Shown: positions 17,427 to 27,649, counted from the stretch's first letter. The stretch: 64,000 nt of DNA from Streptococcus sp. SPS1 (GCF_030439915.1 NZ_JAQFJG010000007.1:1-64000); one strand, 5' to 3'. Notes: generated by a model not told the origin, from the sequence alone. A program made the numbers and translations.

Positions 17427-19791
17427 AGGTTTTTATCAAGATTTCCAACTTCGGAAAGTTAAGAGGACTTTAAAAAAAATCAACGCCCTTAGAGGAAAGA
17501 TGGAGTCTCTATCAGACCAAGAATTAGCTGCAAAAACAGTGGAGTTTCGCCAACGTCTTGCTGATGGATCCACTCTCGATGACCTATTGGTAGAGGCTTT
17601 TGCAGTTGTTCGTGAAGCGGATAGACGTGTATTGGGCATGTTCCCATATGATGTCCAAGTTATGGGTGGGATTGTTATCCATCAAGGAAATGTCGCTGAG
17701 ATGAATACAGGCGAGGGAAAAACCTTGACAGCTACTATGCCTGTTTATCTCAATGCCCTTACAGGAAAAGGTACGATGCTGGTTACAACGAATGAGTATC
17801 TGGCTAAGCGTGATGCTGAAGAAATGGGACAAGTTTATCGCTTTCTTGGTTTAACAATTGGCGTACCATTTACAGACAATCCTCAAGAAGAAATGACACC
17901 AGAAGTGAAAAAAAGAATTTATGAGTCCGATATTATTTATACGACTAATGGTTCTTTAGGATTTGATTATTTGCATGATAATCTAGCTTCCAATGAAAAG
18001 GGAAAATTTTTACGTCCCTTTGATTATGTCATTATTGACGAAATTGATGATATTTTATTGGATAGCGCCCAGACACCTCTTGTCATTGCGGGTGCTCCGC
18101 GTGTTCAATCTAATCACTACGGTATTATTGATACGCTGGTAACGACCTTGGTTGAAGGTGAGGATTACATTTTTAAAGAGGAGAAAGATGAAGTTTGGTT
18201 GACCACTAAAGGTGCTAAAGCTGCTGAAAGCTTTTTAGGAATAGATCATTTTTACAAGGAAGAACATGCGGTTTTTGCTCGTCATCTAGTCTATGCAATA
18301 AGAGCTCATAAGCTTTATACAAGAGATAAGGACTATATCGTTCGAGGGGATGAAATGGTACTGGTCGATAAGGGGACAGGACGTCTTATGGAAATGACCA
18401 AATTGCAAGGGGGTCTTCATCAGGCGATTGAGGCGAAGGAACATGTCAAATTATCTCCAGAAACGAGAGCCATGGCTTCTATCACTTATCAAAGTCTATT
18501 TAAGATGTTTAATAAGGTATCCGGAATGACGGGTACAGGTAAAGTTGCAGAGAAAGAACTTCTTGAAACTTACAATATGTCGGTAGTGTGCATTCCAACA
18601 AATCGTCCTAAAAAACGAATTGATTATCCCGATAATCTCTATGTGACCTTGCCTGAAAAAGTGTATGCTTCTTTGGAATATATCAAAAAATACCATGCTA
18701 AGGGGAATCCTTTGCTCGTTTTTGTAGGCTCAGTGGAGATGTCCCAGCTTTATTCATCTCTCTTGCTTCGTGAAGGGATTGCGCACAATGTCTTAAATGC
18801 AAATAATGCGGCGCGTGAAGCCCAGATCATCTCCGAGTCAGGTCAGATGGGGGCTGTGACAGTGGCCACATCTATGGCAGGACGGGGTACAGATATCAAA
18901 CTTGGTAAGGGAGTTGCAGAGCTTGGTGGCTTGATTGTCATTGGAACAGAGCGGATGGAAAGCCAACGGATTGACCTGCAAATTCGTGGCCGTTCTGGTC
19001 GTCAGGGAGATCCTGGTATGAGTAAGTTTTTTGTATCCTTAGAAGATGATGTTATTAAGAAATTTGGTCCATCTTGGGTTCATAAAAAGTATAAAGATTA
19101 TCAAGTTCAAGATATGACTCAACCAGAAGTATTGAAAGGTCGTAAATACCGAAAGCTAGTCGAAAAGGCTCAGCATGCCAGTGATAGTGCTGGACGTTCG
19201 GCACGTCGTCAGACTCTGGAGTATGCTGAGAGCATGAATATTCAACGGGATATGATTTACAAGGAGCGTAATCGACTAATAGATGGTTCCCGTGACTTAG
19301 AGGATGTTATTGAGGAAATCATCGCTAGCTACATAGATCAAGTGACCGCTTCAAATTATGAAAGCCGAGAGTTGCTCTTCCATTTTATTGTAACTAATAT
19401 TAGTTTTCATATTAAAGAGATTCCAGACTATGTAAATGTGACTGACAAAACTGCAGTTCGTAGCTTTATAAAGCAGGTGATTGATAAAGAACTTTCTGAA
19501 AAGAAAGAATTGCTTGACCAACATGACCTATATGAGCAGTTTTTACGACTTTCTATGCTCAAGGCTATTGATGACAACTGGGTGGAGCAGGTGGATTATC
19601 TTCAGCAATTAGCTATGGCTATTGGTGGTCAGCCTGTGGCTCAGAAAAACCCGATTGTAGAATATTATCAAGAAGCTTATGCAGGCTTTGAAGCTATGAA
19701 AGAACAAATCCGTGCTGATATGGTACAAAATCTCCTGATGGGGCTGGTTGAGGTCACTCCAAAAGGTGAAATCGTGACTCATTTTCCATAA
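17419..19791 (+). CDS. secA2: Accessory Sec translocase ATPase SecA2
   Basis: SecA2 (790 residues) is the motor that drives the glycosylated adhesin through SecY2. It starts with GTG at 17419, with AAGGAG ten bases upstream. Walker A is GEGKT at residues 98-102 ([11 protein letters not shown]), the DEAD-like box is [11 protein letters not shown], and helicase motifs V and VI appear as [13 protein letters not shown] and [10 protein letters not shown]. It lacks the long C-terminal zinc-binding tail of housekeeping SecA, as expected for SecA2. It sits in the asp block between asp3 (overlapping) and gtfA (11 bp gap). Confidence 0.96.
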   Translation: MFKGFYQDFQLRKVKRTLKKINALRGKMESLSDQELAAKTVEFRQRLADGSTLDDLLVEAFAVVREADRRVLGMFPYDVQVMGGIVIHQGNVAEMNTGEGKTLTATMPVYLNALTGKGTMLVTTNEYLAKRDAEEMGQVYRFLGLTIGVPFTDNPQEEMTPEVKKRIYESDIIYTTNGSLGFDYLHDNLASNEKGKFLRPFDYVIIDEIDDILLDSAQTPLVIAGAPRVQSNHYGIIDTLVTTLVEGEDYIFKEEKDEVWLTTKGAKAAESFLGIDHFYKEEHAVFARHLVYAIRAHKLYTRDKDYIVRGDEMVLVDKGTGRLMEMTKLQGGLHQAIEAKEHVKLSPETRAMASITYQSLFKMFNKVSGMTGTGKVAEKELLETYNMSVVCIPTNRPKKRIDYPDNLYVTLPEKVYASLEYIKKYHAKGNPLLVFVGSVEMSQLYSSLLLREGIAHNVLNANNAAREAQIISESGQMGAVTVATSMAGRGTDIKLGKGVAELGGLIVIGTERMESQRIDLQIRGRSGRQGDPGMSKFFVSLEDDVIKKFGPSWVHKKYKDYQVQDMTQPEVLKGRKYRKLVEKAQHASDSAGRSARRQTLEYAESMNIQRDMIYKERNRLIDGSRDLEDVIEEIIASYIDQVTASNYESRELLFHFIVTNISFHIKEIPDYVNVTDKTAVRSFIKQVIDKELSEKKELLDQHDLYEQFLRLSMLKAIDDNWVEQVDYLQQLAMAIGGQPVAQKNPIVEYYQEAYAGFEAMKEQIRADMVQNLLMGLVEVTPKGEIVTHFP

Positions 19792-19802
19792 GAGGAGAAA
19801 AT

Positions 19803-21314
19803 ATGACAATTTACAATATAAATTTAGGAATTGGCTGGGCTAGTAGTGGTGTTGAATACGCTCAAGCCTATCGTGCTGGTATTTTTCGGAATTTAAATCT
19901 GTCCTCTAAGTTTATCTTTACAGATATGATTTTAGCCGATAACATTCAGCACTTGACAGCCAATATTGGTTTTGATGATGATCAAGTCATCTGGCTTTAT
20001 AACCACTTTACAGACATTAAGATTGCACCGACAAGTGTGACAGTGGATGATGTCTTGACTTATTTTGGTGGTGTCGAAAGTCGTAGAGAAAAGAATGGGA
20101 AGGTCTTGCGTGTCTTCTTTTCTGACCAAGATAAGTTTGTAACCTGTTATTTGGTTGATGAGGGCAAGAACTTGGTTCAATATGCCGAGTATGTCTTTAA
20201 AGGAAAATTGATTCGTAAGGATTACTTTTCTTATACTCGTTACTGCACTGAATACTTTGCTCCCAAGGATAATGTTGCAGTCCTATACCAAAGAACTTTC
20301 TATAATGAAGACGGGACTCCGGCCTATGATATCTTGATGAATCAAGGGAAGGAAGAAGTTTATCGTTTCAAGGATAAGATTTTATATGGGAAACAAGCCT
20401 TTATGCGTGCCTTTATGAAATCCTTACATTTGAACAAGTCTGATTTGGTCATTCTTGATAGAGAGACAGGCATTGGACAAGTTGTTTTTGAGGAAGCACA
20501 GGCAGCGCATTTAGCGGTAGTTGTTCATGCGGAGCATTATAGTGAAAATGCTACAAATGAGGACTATATCCTTTGGAACAACTACTATGACTACCAGTTT
20601 ACCAATGCAGATAAGGTTGATTTCTTTATCGTATCAACTGACAGACAGAATGAAGTGTTGCAAGAGCAATTTGCCAAATATACTCAGCATCGTCCAAAGA
20701 TTGTTACTATTCCTGTAGGAAGTATTGATGCATTAACTGAGTCAAGTCAGGGACGTAAGCCCTTTTCATTGATTACGGCTTCGCGTCTTGCCAAAGAAAA
20801 ACACATTGATTGGTTGGTCAAGGCGGTCATTGAGGCTCATAAGGAAATACCTGAATTAACCTTTGATATTTATGGTAGTGGTGGAGAGGATTCTCTACTA
20901 AGAGAAATTATTTCAACTCATAAGGCAGAGAATTATATCCAACTCAAGGGGCATGCGGATCTTGCGCAGATTTATAGTCAGTATGAGGTCTACTTGACGG
21001 CTTCTACCAGCGAAGGCTTTGGTTTGACCTTGATGGAAGCTGTTGGATCAGGTCTACCACTAATCGGTTTTGATGTGCCTTATGGCAACCAGACCTTTAT
21101 AGAAGATGGGCAAAATGGTTATTTGATTCCAAGTTCATCTGACCATGTAGAAGACCAAATTAAGCAAGCTTTTTCAACTAAGATTTGTCAATTGTATCAA
21201 GAAAATCGCTTGGGAGCAATGCGTGCCCATTCTTATCAAATTGCGGAAGGTTTCTTGACAAAAGAAATTTTGGAAAAGTGGAAGAAAACAGTAGAGGAGG
21301 TGCTCCATGATTGA
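19803..21314 (+). CDS. gtfA: GtfA (Gtf1), catalytic subunit of the SRR O-GlcNAc transferase
   Basis: This 503-residue GT4 enzyme transfers GlcNAc from UDP-GlcNAc to Ser/Thr of the adhesin together with GtfB, the first step of glycosylation. The GT-B C-terminal half shows PFSLITASRLAKEKHIDWL, a GSGGE nucleotide-binding turn and STSEGFGLTLMEA, which holds the two glutamates of the EX7E motif. The family start YNINLGIGWASSGVEYAQAY is present. It overlaps gtfB by 8 bp. Compared with the second copy at 8343, it lies in the conserved position after secA2, so this is the canonical pair. Confidence 0.95.
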   Translation: MTIYNINLGIGWASSGVEYAQAYRAGIFRNLNLSSKFIFTDMILADNIQHLTANIGFDDDQVIWLYNHFTDIKIAPTSVTVDDVLTYFGGVESRREKNGKVLRVFFSDQDKFVTCYLVDEGKNLVQYAEYVFKGKLIRKDYFSYTRYCTEYFAPKDNVAVLYQRTFYNEDGTPAYDILMNQGKEEVYRFKDKILYGKQAFMRAFMKSLHLNKSDLVILDRETGIGQVVFEEAQAAHLAVVVHAEHYSENATNEDYILWNNYYDYQFTNADKVDFFIVSTDRQNEVLQEQFAKYTQHRPKIVTIPVGSIDALTESSQGRKPFSLITASRLAKEKHIDWLVKAVIEAHKEIPELTFDIYGSGGEDSLLREIISTHKAENYIQLKGHADLAQIYSQYEVYLTASTSEGFGLTLMEAVGSGLPLIGFDVPYGNQTFIEDGQNGYLIPSSSDHVEDQIKQAFSTKICQLYQENRLGAMRAHSYQIAEGFLTKEILEKWKKTVEEVLHD

Positions 21315-22644
21315 ACTTTATGATCGATATAGTCAGGAAAGTCGAGATTTACATGAAAGTCTAGTCGCTACTGGTCTTTCCCAACTTGGAGTAGTTATCG
21401 ATGCAGATGGCTTTCTGCCTGATGGTCTGGTTTCTCCTTTTACTTATTATCTAGGATATGAAAAGGGAAAACCTCTTTATTTTAACCAAGTACCTGTTCC
21501 AGCTTTTTGGGAAATTTCAGGAAATAATCAGTCTGCTCGTATTGAGGATGTGACACAGGAGAGGGCTGTCATTCATTATGCTGACGGAATGCAGGCTCGC
21601 TTGGTTAAACAGGTAGATTGGAAAGACCTAGAAGGTCGAGTACGTCAGGTTGACCACTATAATCGCTTTGGTGCTTGCTTTGCTACAACGACCTATAGCG
21701 CAGATAGTGAGCCGATTATGACAGTTTACCAAGATGTCAATGACCAACAAGTTTTGCTTGAAAACCATGTGACGGGTGATATCTTATTGACTTTGCCTGG
21801 TCAGTCCATGCGTTACTTTGCAAATAAGGTTGAATTTATCACCTTCTTTTTGCAAGATTTGGAAATAGACACAAGTCAGCTTATCTTTAATACCTTAGCG
21901 ACTCCTTTCTTGGTTTCCTTCTATCATCCAGATAAGTCTGGCTCAGATGTTTTGGTTTGGCAGGAACCTCTTTATGATGCCATTCCGGGAAATATGCAGT
22001 TGATTTTGGAAAGTGATAATGTGCGTACTAAGAAGATCATCATTCCAAATAAGGCGACTTATGAGCGCGCTTTAGAATTGACTGACGAGAAATACCATGA
22101 TCAGTTTGTTCACTTGGGTTACCATTACCAGTTCAAACGTGATAATTTCCTAAGACGAGATGCCTTAATCTTGACTAATTCCGATCAGATTGAGCAAGTG
22201 GAAGCAATCGTAGAAGCCTTGCCTGATGTCACTTTCCGTATCGCAGCGGTGACAGAGATGTCTTCTAAGCTCTTAGATATGCTTCGTTATCCTAATGTGG
22301 TACTTTATCAAAACGCTAGTCCACAGAAGATTCAGGAGCTCTATCAATTGTCGGATATTTACTTGGATATCAACTATAGCAATGAGTTGTTGCAGGCAGT
22401 ACGACAGGCCTTTGAGCATAATCTTTTGATTCTTGGATTTAACCAAACGGTGCACAATAGACTTTACATAGCTCCAGATCATCTATTTGAGAGTAGTGAA
22501 GTTTCTTCTTTGGTTGAGACTATTAAACTGGCCCTTTCAGATGTTGATCAAATGCGTCAGGCACTTGGCAAACAAGGACAACATGCCAACTATGTTGACT
22601 TGGTGCGATATCAGGAAACCATGCAAACTGTTTTAGGAGGCTAA
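21307..22644 (+). CDS. gtfB: GtfB (Gtf2), acceptor-binding subunit of the SRR O-GlcNAc transferase
   Basis: GtfB (445 residues) forms a complex with GtfA, binds the partially glycosylated Ser-rich substrate and stabilises GtfA. Its sequence matches the family (VPVPAFWEISG, AVIHYADGMQARLVKQVDW, LGYHYQFKRDNFLRRDALILTNSDQIEQVE split across the central and C-terminal parts). The last 120 residues (ALILTNSDQIEQ to LLILGFNQTV) form a module also found fused to GT8 domains at 1185, 9905 and 11215. The gene overlaps gtfA and is followed one base later by asp4. Confidence 0.94.
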   Translation: MIELYDRYSQESRDLHESLVATGLSQLGVVIDADGFLPDGLVSPFTYYLGYEKGKPLYFNQVPVPAFWEISGNNQSARIEDVTQERAVIHYADGMQARLVKQVDWKDLEGRVRQVDHYNRFGACFATTTYSADSEPIMTVYQDVNDQQVLLENHVTGDILLTLPGQSMRYFANKVEFITFFLQDLEIDTSQLIFNTLATPFLVSFYHPDKSGSDVLVWQEPLYDAIPGNMQLILESDNVRTKKIIIPNKATYERALELTDEKYHDQFVHLGYHYQFKRDNFLRRDALILTNSDQIEQVEAIVEALPDVTFRIAAVTEMSSKLLDMLRYPNVVLYQNASPQKIQELYQLSDIYLDINYSNELLQAVRQAFEHNLLILGFNQTVHNRLYIAPDHLFESSEVSSLVETIKLALSDVDQMRQALGKQGQHANYVDLVRYQETMQTVLGG

Positions 22645-22645
22645 C

Positions 22646-22825
22646 ATGTCAGAGGAAGATTTATTTTACAAAGACGTTGAAGGTCGCATGGAAGAGTTGA
22701 AACAAAAACCTATCAAGAAGGAAAAAGAAACTCGAGGGGAAAAGATTAGTAAGACTTTTTCACTCTTACTGGGTTTAATGATTCTGATTGGTTTGCTCTT
22801 TACTTTGTTGGGAATTTTGAGGTAG
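22646..22825 (+). CDS. asp4: Accessory Sec protein Asp4 (SecE-like)
   Basis: This is a 59-residue membrane protein encoded directly after gtfB, with AGGAGG at 22636-22641 just before the start. It has a charged N-terminal half (EEDLFYKDVEGRMEELKQ, then a Lys-rich stretch) and one C-terminal membrane span (TFSLLLGLMILIGLLFTLLG). This layout and its position are those of Asp4, which is considered a SecE-like partner of SecY2. The sequence is too short for a strong independent family assignment, but the context is decisive. Confidence 0.9.
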   Translation: MSEEDLFYKDVEGRMEELKQKPIKKEKETRGEKISKTFSLLLGLMILIGLLFTLLGILR

Positions 22826-22829
22826 GCCT

Positions 22830-23054
22830 ATGATTGACATACTGATTGTTTTAGCTATTGTCCTATCTATTGCTTTGATTGTATTGGTAACCATACAACC
22901 CCGTCAAAATCAACTATTTTCCATGGATGCCACTAGTAATATTGGAAAACCAAGTTACTGGCAGAGCAACACCTTGGTAAAAGTGCTCACCTTATTAGTG
23001 AGTTTGGCTTTATTTGTTCTACTATTAACCTTTATGGTGCTAACTTACAAATAA
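22830..23054 (+). CDS. asp5: Accessory Sec protein Asp5 (SecG-like)
   Basis: This 74-residue protein has two membrane spans (IDILIVLAIVLSIALIVLV and VLTLLVSLALFVLLLTFMVL) with a polar linker between them (QPRQNQLFSMDATSNIGKPS), a SecG-like layout. Its place 4 bp after asp4 at the end of the accessory Sec operon identifies it as Asp5. It should assist SecY2 at the membrane. A strong terminator follows 2 bp after the stop. Confidence 0.9.
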   Translation: MIDILIVLAIVLSIALIVLVTIQPRQNQLFSMDATSNIGKPSYWQSNTLVKVLTLLVSLALFVLLLTFMVLTYK

Positions 23055-23056
23055 AA

Positions 23057-23107
23057 GAAAACTTCAGATATTCACCTTTTGTGGATTGGTCTGAAGTTTT
23101 CTTTTTT
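23057..23107 (+). terminator. Rho-independent terminator of the accessory Sec operon
   Basis: The 12-bp perfect arms GAAAACTTCAGA (23057-23068) and TCTGAAGTTTTC (23090-23101) are followed by six T. This ends the secY2-asp5 transcript. Confidence 0.93.
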
Positions 23108-23213
23108 ATACTCTTCGAAAATCAAATTCAAACCACGTCAGCGTCGCCTTACCGTACTCAAGTACAGCTTGCGGCTAGTTTCCTAGTTTGCTTTTTGATT
23201 TTCATTGAGTATT
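23108..23213. repeat. BOX element (boxA-boxC form)
   Basis: The sequence begins ATACTCTTCGAAAATCAA and ends TTTGATTTTCATTGAGTAT, with CAAACCACGTCAGCGTCGCC and GGCTAGTTTCCTAGTTTG inside. These are the boxA and boxC modules of the BOX repeat found in S. pneumoniae and close relatives; no boxB copy is present. Its ends are imperfect inverted complements. The right end supplies the TAA stop of the minus-strand gene that follows. Confidence 0.92.
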
Positions 23214-24165
23214 ACTGTCCATATTTTTGGTAAAAATCAACTTTTACTTGGATGAAAGTTTTGGCTTCACGTAGGAGTTGGAGGAGGGTGGCGCGGGTTT
23301 CAAATTCGTCTCTTGTTTTGGGCAGACTACGGTTGCGAAAGACTTCCAGATAGCGTTCAATTTCATCTAGTAAATCAGAAGCAGGATTGGTCTGGCTCAG
23401 TTGACTAGCAATTTTTGAAAAGAGCTGCGCTAAAATCAGGCTTTCACTGGCAGCTAGGTGACAGGTGTTGATTTGCTGGGCCATATTTCGCAGGATACGA
23501 CTTTGTCGCTGTCTCATCTCAAAGTAGTGGATATGGTAGTCGGTCTGGTGAAAGAGGTGGTCAGAGTGATCCAAATAGACCAGTCTGAGGGCTTCTTCCA
23601 AAAGCGTGTCTAATTCTGCTACCAGCTGTGCTTGGTTGCGTCCGTCTCCTCTGGATAAATAGTATTTGAAGCGTAGGAGGATATCTTTTAACTTTTCTTC
23701 TACCAATGTGTGGTAGTGATGAATTTCCTCTTCTCGTGAAGGCATGTAGAGATTGACCAGTAAGGCAAATCCTGTACCGATTGCAAAGAGAAGGAGTTCA
23801 TTGACTAGAAGGTCTGGAGAGGTTGATTTTTGCACCAAGAGATGGCTAACCAAAACGCTACTTGGTGTGATGCCAATTTCCCAGCCCATCTTGTAGGCTA
23901 GAGGCACATAGAAGGCAAGATAGAGGCCAAGGCTCCAGATATGAAATCCGCTCAAGTGAAAAGCTAGAACACCGATAGCCAGAGCTAGGAGCATGGAAAA
24001 GAGTCGATTGCGAGCCAGTTTTAAGGTACTTCTACGCGTATCAGATAGGCTCAAGAGAGCGATAATTCCAGCCGAAACTGCTGAGGAAAGATTGAGAAAA
24101 TAAGCAAGAAAATAGGCAAGACAGGTAGCTAAGATGAGCTTGGTCGTACGTTGGCTAATAGACAT
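23212..24165 (-). CDS. Aromatic acid exporter (FUSC) family membrane protein
   Basis: This 317-residue protein has an N-terminal half with about four to six membrane spans (TTKLILATCLAYFLAYFLNLSSAVSAGI, SMLLALAIGVLAFHLSG, LLLFAIGTGFALLVNLYMPS) and a helical cytoplasmic C-terminal half rich in Glu, Gln and Leu. This architecture and the start are those of the Gram-positive aromatic acid exporter (ArAE_1) proteins. The substrate is not known. It is 66 bp downstream of sstT on the same strand, and a hairpin lies in that gap. Its stop codon lies at the edge of the BOX element. Confidence 0.8.
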   Translation of the reverse strand: MSISQRTTKLILATCLAYFLAYFLNLSSAVSAGIIALLSLSDTRRSTLKLARNRLFSMLLALAIGVLAFHLSGFHIWSLGLYLAFYVPLAYKMGWEIGITPSSVLVSHLLVQKSTSPDLLVNELLLFAIGTGFALLVNLYMPSREEEIHHYHTLVEEKLKDILLRFKYYLSRGDGRNQAQLVAELDTLLEEALRLVYLDHSDHLFHQTDYHIHYFEMRQRQSRILRNMAQQINTCHLAASESLILAQLFSKIASQLSQTNPASDLLDEIERYLEVFRNRSLPKTRDEFETRATLLQLLREAKTFIQVKVDFYQKYGQ

Positions 24166-24199
24166 AAGAATTTCCTGATAAGTTAGAATAAAAGCGTAA

Positions 24200-24226
24200 A
24201 AGACAAGACCTGAGCAGGCTTGTCTT
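24200..24226 (-). terminator. Weak hairpin between sstT and the exporter gene
   Basis: AAGACAAG and CTTGTCTT arms enclose an 11-base centre. On the minus strand only a broken T run follows, so it may be an attenuating rather than a full terminator for sstT. On the plus strand it is followed by CTTGCTTATTTTTT. Confidence 0.5.
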
Positions 24227-24231
24227 CTTGC

Positions 24232-25437
24232 TTATTTTTTACGGGCTGCTGCGTATTCGGCAACGGCGGTAAAGAGAACATCTGTAGAAGAGTTAAGGGC
24301 TGTTTCACATGAGTCTTGGATGACCCCAATCACAAATCCAACCCCAACAACTTGCATGGCAATATCGTTAGAAATACCGAAAAGGCTACAAGCAACTGGG
24401 ATAAGAAGGAGGGAACCTCCAGCAATACCAGAAGCACCACAGGCTGAGATAGCTGCTACCACACTGAGGACAAAGGCTGTGGCAAAGTCAACAGGAATTC
24501 CAAGAGTATTAACTGCAGCAAGGGTCAAAACGTTAATGGTAATCGCTGCCCCTGCCATGTTGATAGTAGAACCAAGTGGGATAGAAACAGAATAGGTATC
24601 TGGGTTGAGTCCAAGGTCATGGCAGAGTTTCATATTGACAGGAATGTTAGCCGCAGAACTACGAGTGAAAAAGGCTGTCACACCGCTGACACGGAGGCAG
24701 TTCCAAACTAGAGGGTAAGGATTGCGTCTCATAAAGAAGAAGGCAATCAAAGGGTTGACCACAAGGGCGACAAAAAGCATAGTCGTTACTAATAGAACCA
24801 ATAAAATACCGTAGTTGGCAAGGCTTCCGATTCCCTTGTCAGAAATGGTTTTAAAAACAAGACCAAGGATTCCAAATGGAGCCAGATTGATGATCCATTC
24901 GACAATTTTAGAAGTCACGTCAGCGATAGTTTTTAGTAATTCTTTACTATTTTTGCTGGCCTCTCTCATAGCAATTCCAAAAATGACTGCCCAAGATAGT
25001 ATACCGATGTAGTTGGCAGTAAGCAGGGCGTTGACTGGGTTGTCAACCAGTTTGAGCAAGAGGTTGCTGAGGACCTGCCCAATCCCATCTGGTGGTGCAA
25101 TTTCAGTATTGGCACTATTTAGGGTAATTTCAATAGGGACGATGAAACTAGCTACAACAGCTACAAGAGCAGCAGCAAAAGTTCCTAGGATATACAAGAA
25201 AACAACAGTTTTCATATTGCTATCTTGCCCCTTTTGATGTTGGGAAAGGGCATTGGCAACGAGGGCAAAGACTAGGATAGGAGCAACAGCTTTTAGACCT
25301 CCGACGAATAAATCCCCGAGTAGACCAATTCCTGAGAGATTAGGAAGGGTCAGTCCTAGGATTCCCCCACAAAGCATACCAATCAAGATACGCTTGACAA
25401 GGCTTGCCTTGTTCCAAGCATGAATGATTCTTTTCAT
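24232..25437 (-). CDS. sstT: Serine/threonine:sodium symporter SstT
   Basis: SstT imports serine and threonine with sodium ions across the cell membrane. The 401-residue protein belongs to the dicarboxylate/amino acid:cation symporter family (DAACS). The start [20 protein letters not shown], the helical-hairpin serine-rich motif ([12 protein letters not shown]), the substrate-site segment [15 protein letters not shown] and the C-terminal [24 protein letters not shown] are diagnostic. It is transcribed on the minus strand from a well-formed promoter 30 bp upstream, with an AGGAGAT ribosome-binding site. Confidence 0.95.
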   Translation of the reverse strand: MKRIIHAWNKASLVKRILIGMLCGGILGLTLPNLSGIGLLGDLFVGGLKAVAPILVFALVANALSQHQKGQDSNMKTVVFLYILGTFAAALVAVVASFIVPIEITLNSANTEIAPPDGIGQVLSNLLLKLVDNPVNALLTANYIGILSWAVIFGIAMREASKNSKELLKTIADVTSKIVEWIINLAPFGILGLVFKTISDKGIGSLANYGILLVLLVTTMLFVALVVNPLIAFFFMRRNPYPLVWNCLRVSGVTAFFTRSSAANIPVNMKLCHDLGLNPDTYSVSIPLGSTINMAGAAITINVLTLAAVNTLGIPVDFATAFVLSVVAAISACGASGIAGGSLLLIPVACSLFGISNDIAMQVVGVGFVIGVIQDSCETALNSSTDVLFTAVAEYAAARKK

Positions 25438-25466
25438 AATAATCTCCTTTTTGTGTAGTGATTATG

Positions 25467-25495
25467 ATTATAGTATAAATAATAGACAAAATCAA
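25467..25495 (-). promoter_or_regulatory. Promoter of sstT
   Basis: On the minus strand TTGATT (25490-25495) and TATAAT (25467-25472) are separated by 17 bases, ending 29 bases before the sstT start codon. Confidence 0.8.
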
Positions 25496-25544
25496 GAATT
25501 TTCTGTCTATTTTTTGAATATTTATGGAGAATGAGACTGATGAA

Positions 25545-25557
25545 AATATGGTATAAT
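25545..25557 (+). promoter_or_regulatory. Extended -10 promoter of mscS
   Basis: TGG-TATAAT occurs just upstream of AAAGGAG and the ATG at 25576. The -35 region is weak, as is common with a TGn extended -10 in streptococci. Confidence 0.6.
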
Positions 25558-25575
25558 GAAATAAAGGAGTTTTAT

Positions 25576-26136
25576 ATGCAAAAATTTATTCAAGCTTATA
25601 TTGAAAAGCTAGATGTGACAACCATTATCGAGAATATTCTAACCAAGGTCATTTCTCTTTTACTGCTTTTGATTGTATTTTATATTGCTAAAAAAATGCT
25701 TCATACTATGGTGCAGAGAATTGTCAAACCTTCTCTAAAAATGTCTCATCATGATGTCGGACGCCAAAAGACTATTGCGCGTTTACTAGAAAATGTGTTT
25801 AATTATACGCTATATTTCTTTTTACTCTACTGTATTTTATCGATTTTAGGCTTACCTGTATCTAGTTTGTTGGCTGGGGCTGGAATCGCTGGGGTGGCGA
25901 TTGGGATGGGAGCCCAAGGCTTTCTATCTGATGTCATCAATGGCTTTTTCATCCTCTTTGAACGTCAACTGGATGTGGGAGATGAGGTCGTTCTGACAAA
26001 TGGCCCCATTACTGTATCGGGCAAGGTCGTCAGCGTGGGAATTCGTACGACCCAGCTTCGTAGTGAGGAGCAAGCCCTTCACTTTGTCCCTAACCGAAAT
26101 ATCACGGTTGTTAGCAATTTCTCACGCACAGACTAG
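25576..26136 (+). CDS. Small-conductance mechanosensitive channel (MscS family)
   Basis: This 186-residue protein is a short MscS-type channel that should open on membrane tension to release solutes in hypo-osmotic shock. I chose the ATG at 25576, since AAAGGAG precedes it and the promoter -10 lies upstream of it. Membrane spans cover about residues 20-40 and 75-95; the pore helix GAGIAGVAIGMGAQGFLSDVINGFFILFERQ is classical MscS TM3, followed by the beta domain (VGDEVVL ... VSGKVVSVGIRTTQLRS). It ends soon after the beta domain (VPNRNITVVSNFSR), so the large C-terminal cage is missing, as in other streptococcal short forms. Confidence 0.88.
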   Translation: MQKFIQAYIEKLDVTTIIENILTKVISLLLLLIVFYIAKKMLHTMVQRIVKPSLKMSHHDVGRQKTIARLLENVFNYTLYFFLLYCILSILGLPVSSLLAGAGIAGVAIGMGAQGFLSDVINGFFILFERQLDVGDEVVLTNGPITVSGKVVSVGIRTTQLRSEEQALHFVPNRNITVVSNFSRTD

Positions 26137-26196
26137 ACCTGTTATTTTAAGTAATTTGTGGTACAATAGAAAGAGTTTAATAAAGGAGAAAAAAAG

Positions 26197-27102
26197 ATGG
26201 TTTTAGAAAAGCAGTTGGGCAATGGTTGTATTTGGATAGACCTTGATGTGGATAAGATTAAAAATATGGAAGATCTTTCTGACATCTATGGATTGGACAA
26301 GGAAACCATTGAGTATGCTCTGGATAGAAATGAACGAGCTCATATGGATTATAACCGTGAAACGGAGACGGTAACCTTTATTTATAATGTTCTTGATTTA
26401 GAAAAAGACAAAGAATATTATGAAGCGATTCCCATGACCTTTATCGTCGAAAGACAACGAATGATTACCATCAGCAACCATAAGAATGCTTATGTCATTG
26501 ATCAGATGTCAGCTTATCTGGATAGCCATGAGTCGCTTTCTATTTACAAGTTTCTCTTTGCTGGTTTAGAGATTATCAGTAACGCTTATTATCCTGTCAT
26601 TGAAGAGATGGATAAAAGTAAGGACGAAATTAGTGCCTTGCTACGTCAAACTACAACAAAGAAAAATCTCTTCGCTCTCTCTGACTTGGAGACTGGTATG
26701 GTTTACTTGACAGCAGCAGCAAAACAAAATCGACTCCTCTTGGAACATATCCAGGGCCATGCTCTTTATCGGAGATTTAATGATGTCGAACGAGAGCAGT
26801 TTGATGATGCCATGATTGAAGCCCATCAGTTGGTGTCTATGACAGACTTGATTTCTCAAGTCTTGCAACAACTCTCAGCTTCTTACAACAACATCCTAAA
26901 CAATAACTTGAATGATAGTTTGTCAATTTTGACTATTATCTCCGTCTTACTAGCAGTACTTGCGGTTATTACAGGTTTCTTCGGAATGAATGTTCCTCTA
27001 CCATTTACAGAAGAGCCAAATGCTTGGATTTATATCTTAATGGCTAGCTTGATTTTATGGGCAGCCTTATCTCAATGGATGAAGAAAATTACTAGAAATT
27101 AA
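26197..27102 (+). CDS. corA: CorA family divalent cation transporter
   Basis: This 301-residue protein is a CorA-type magnesium (or cobalt/other divalent) channel. The N-terminal 230 residues form the cytoplasmic alpha/beta domain and the long stalk helix. Two C-terminal membrane spans (LTIISVLLAVLAVITGFFGMN and AWIYILMASLILWAALSQW) flank the signature GMN motif, with a basic KKITRN tail. AAAGGAG lies upstream of the ATG and an extended -10 (TGGTACAAT) lies just after mscS, so it has its own promoter. Ion preference cannot be told from sequence. Confidence 0.92.
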   Translation: MVLEKQLGNGCIWIDLDVDKIKNMEDLSDIYGLDKETIEYALDRNERAHMDYNRETETVTFIYNVLDLEKDKEYYEAIPMTFIVERQRMITISNHKNAYVIDQMSAYLDSHESLSIYKFLFAGLEIISNAYYPVIEEMDKSKDEISALLRQTTTKKNLFALSDLETGMVYLTAAAKQNRLLLEHIQGHALYRRFNDVEREQFDDAMIEAHQLVSMTDLISQVLQQLSASYNNILNNNLNDSLSILTIISVLLAVLAVITGFFGMNVPLPFTEEPNAWIYILMASLILWAALSQWMKKITRN

Positions 27103-27119
27103 AAAGAAAAGGAGCCAGA

Positions 27120-27647
27120 ATGGCGATTGAAAACTACATGCCAGATTTTGCTGTGGAAGCAGTTTATGATCTGACAGTTCCAAGCCTGCAGGCGCAGGGA
27201 ATCAAGGCTGTTTTGGTCGATTTGGACAATACCCTCATTGCTTGGAACAACCCTGATGGGACGCCAGAGATGAAACAATGGCTACATGATCTTCGGGACG
27301 CGGGCATTCGCATTATCGTAGTCTCAAATAACACTAAGAAACGCGTCCAAAGAGCAGTTGAGAAGTTTGAAATTGATTACATTTATTGGGCCTTGAAGCC
27401 CTTCACATTTGGGATTGATCGTGCTATGAAGGAATTCCACTATGAGAAAAGTGAAGTGGTCATGGTCGGCGACCAGCTTATGACCGATATTCGAGCAGCC
27501 CACCGTGCTGGTATTCGCTCGATTTTAGTCAAACCCTTGGTCCAACATGACTCAATCAAAACGCAGATTAACCGAGCTCGTGAGCGCCGTGTTATGAAGC
27601 AAATAACGGAAAAGTACGGACCGATTACATATAAAAAAGGAATTTAA
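27120..27647 (+). CDS. yqeG: YqeG family HAD IIIA-type phosphatase
   Basis: This 175-residue cytoplasmic protein is a haloacid dehalogenase-type phosphatase. Motif I is VLVDLDNTLIAW with the two catalytic aspartates, motif II is IIVVSNN, motif III includes the Lys of WALKPF, and motif IV is VMVGDQLMTDIRAA. YqeG homologues act on phosphatidylglycerophosphate or related substrates in some organisms; in Firmicutes the gene is linked to yqeH and ribosome biogenesis genes, as here (2 bp gap). Confidence 0.92.
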   Translation: MAIENYMPDFAVEAVYDLTVPSLQAQGIKAVLVDLDNTLIAWNNPDGTPEMKQWLHDLRDAGIRIIVVSNNTKKRVQRAVEKFEIDYIYWALKPFTFGIDRAMKEFHYEKSEVVMVGDQLMTDIRAAHRAGIRSILVKPLVQHDSIKTQINRARERRVMKQITEKYGPITYKKGI

Positions 27648-27649
27648 CT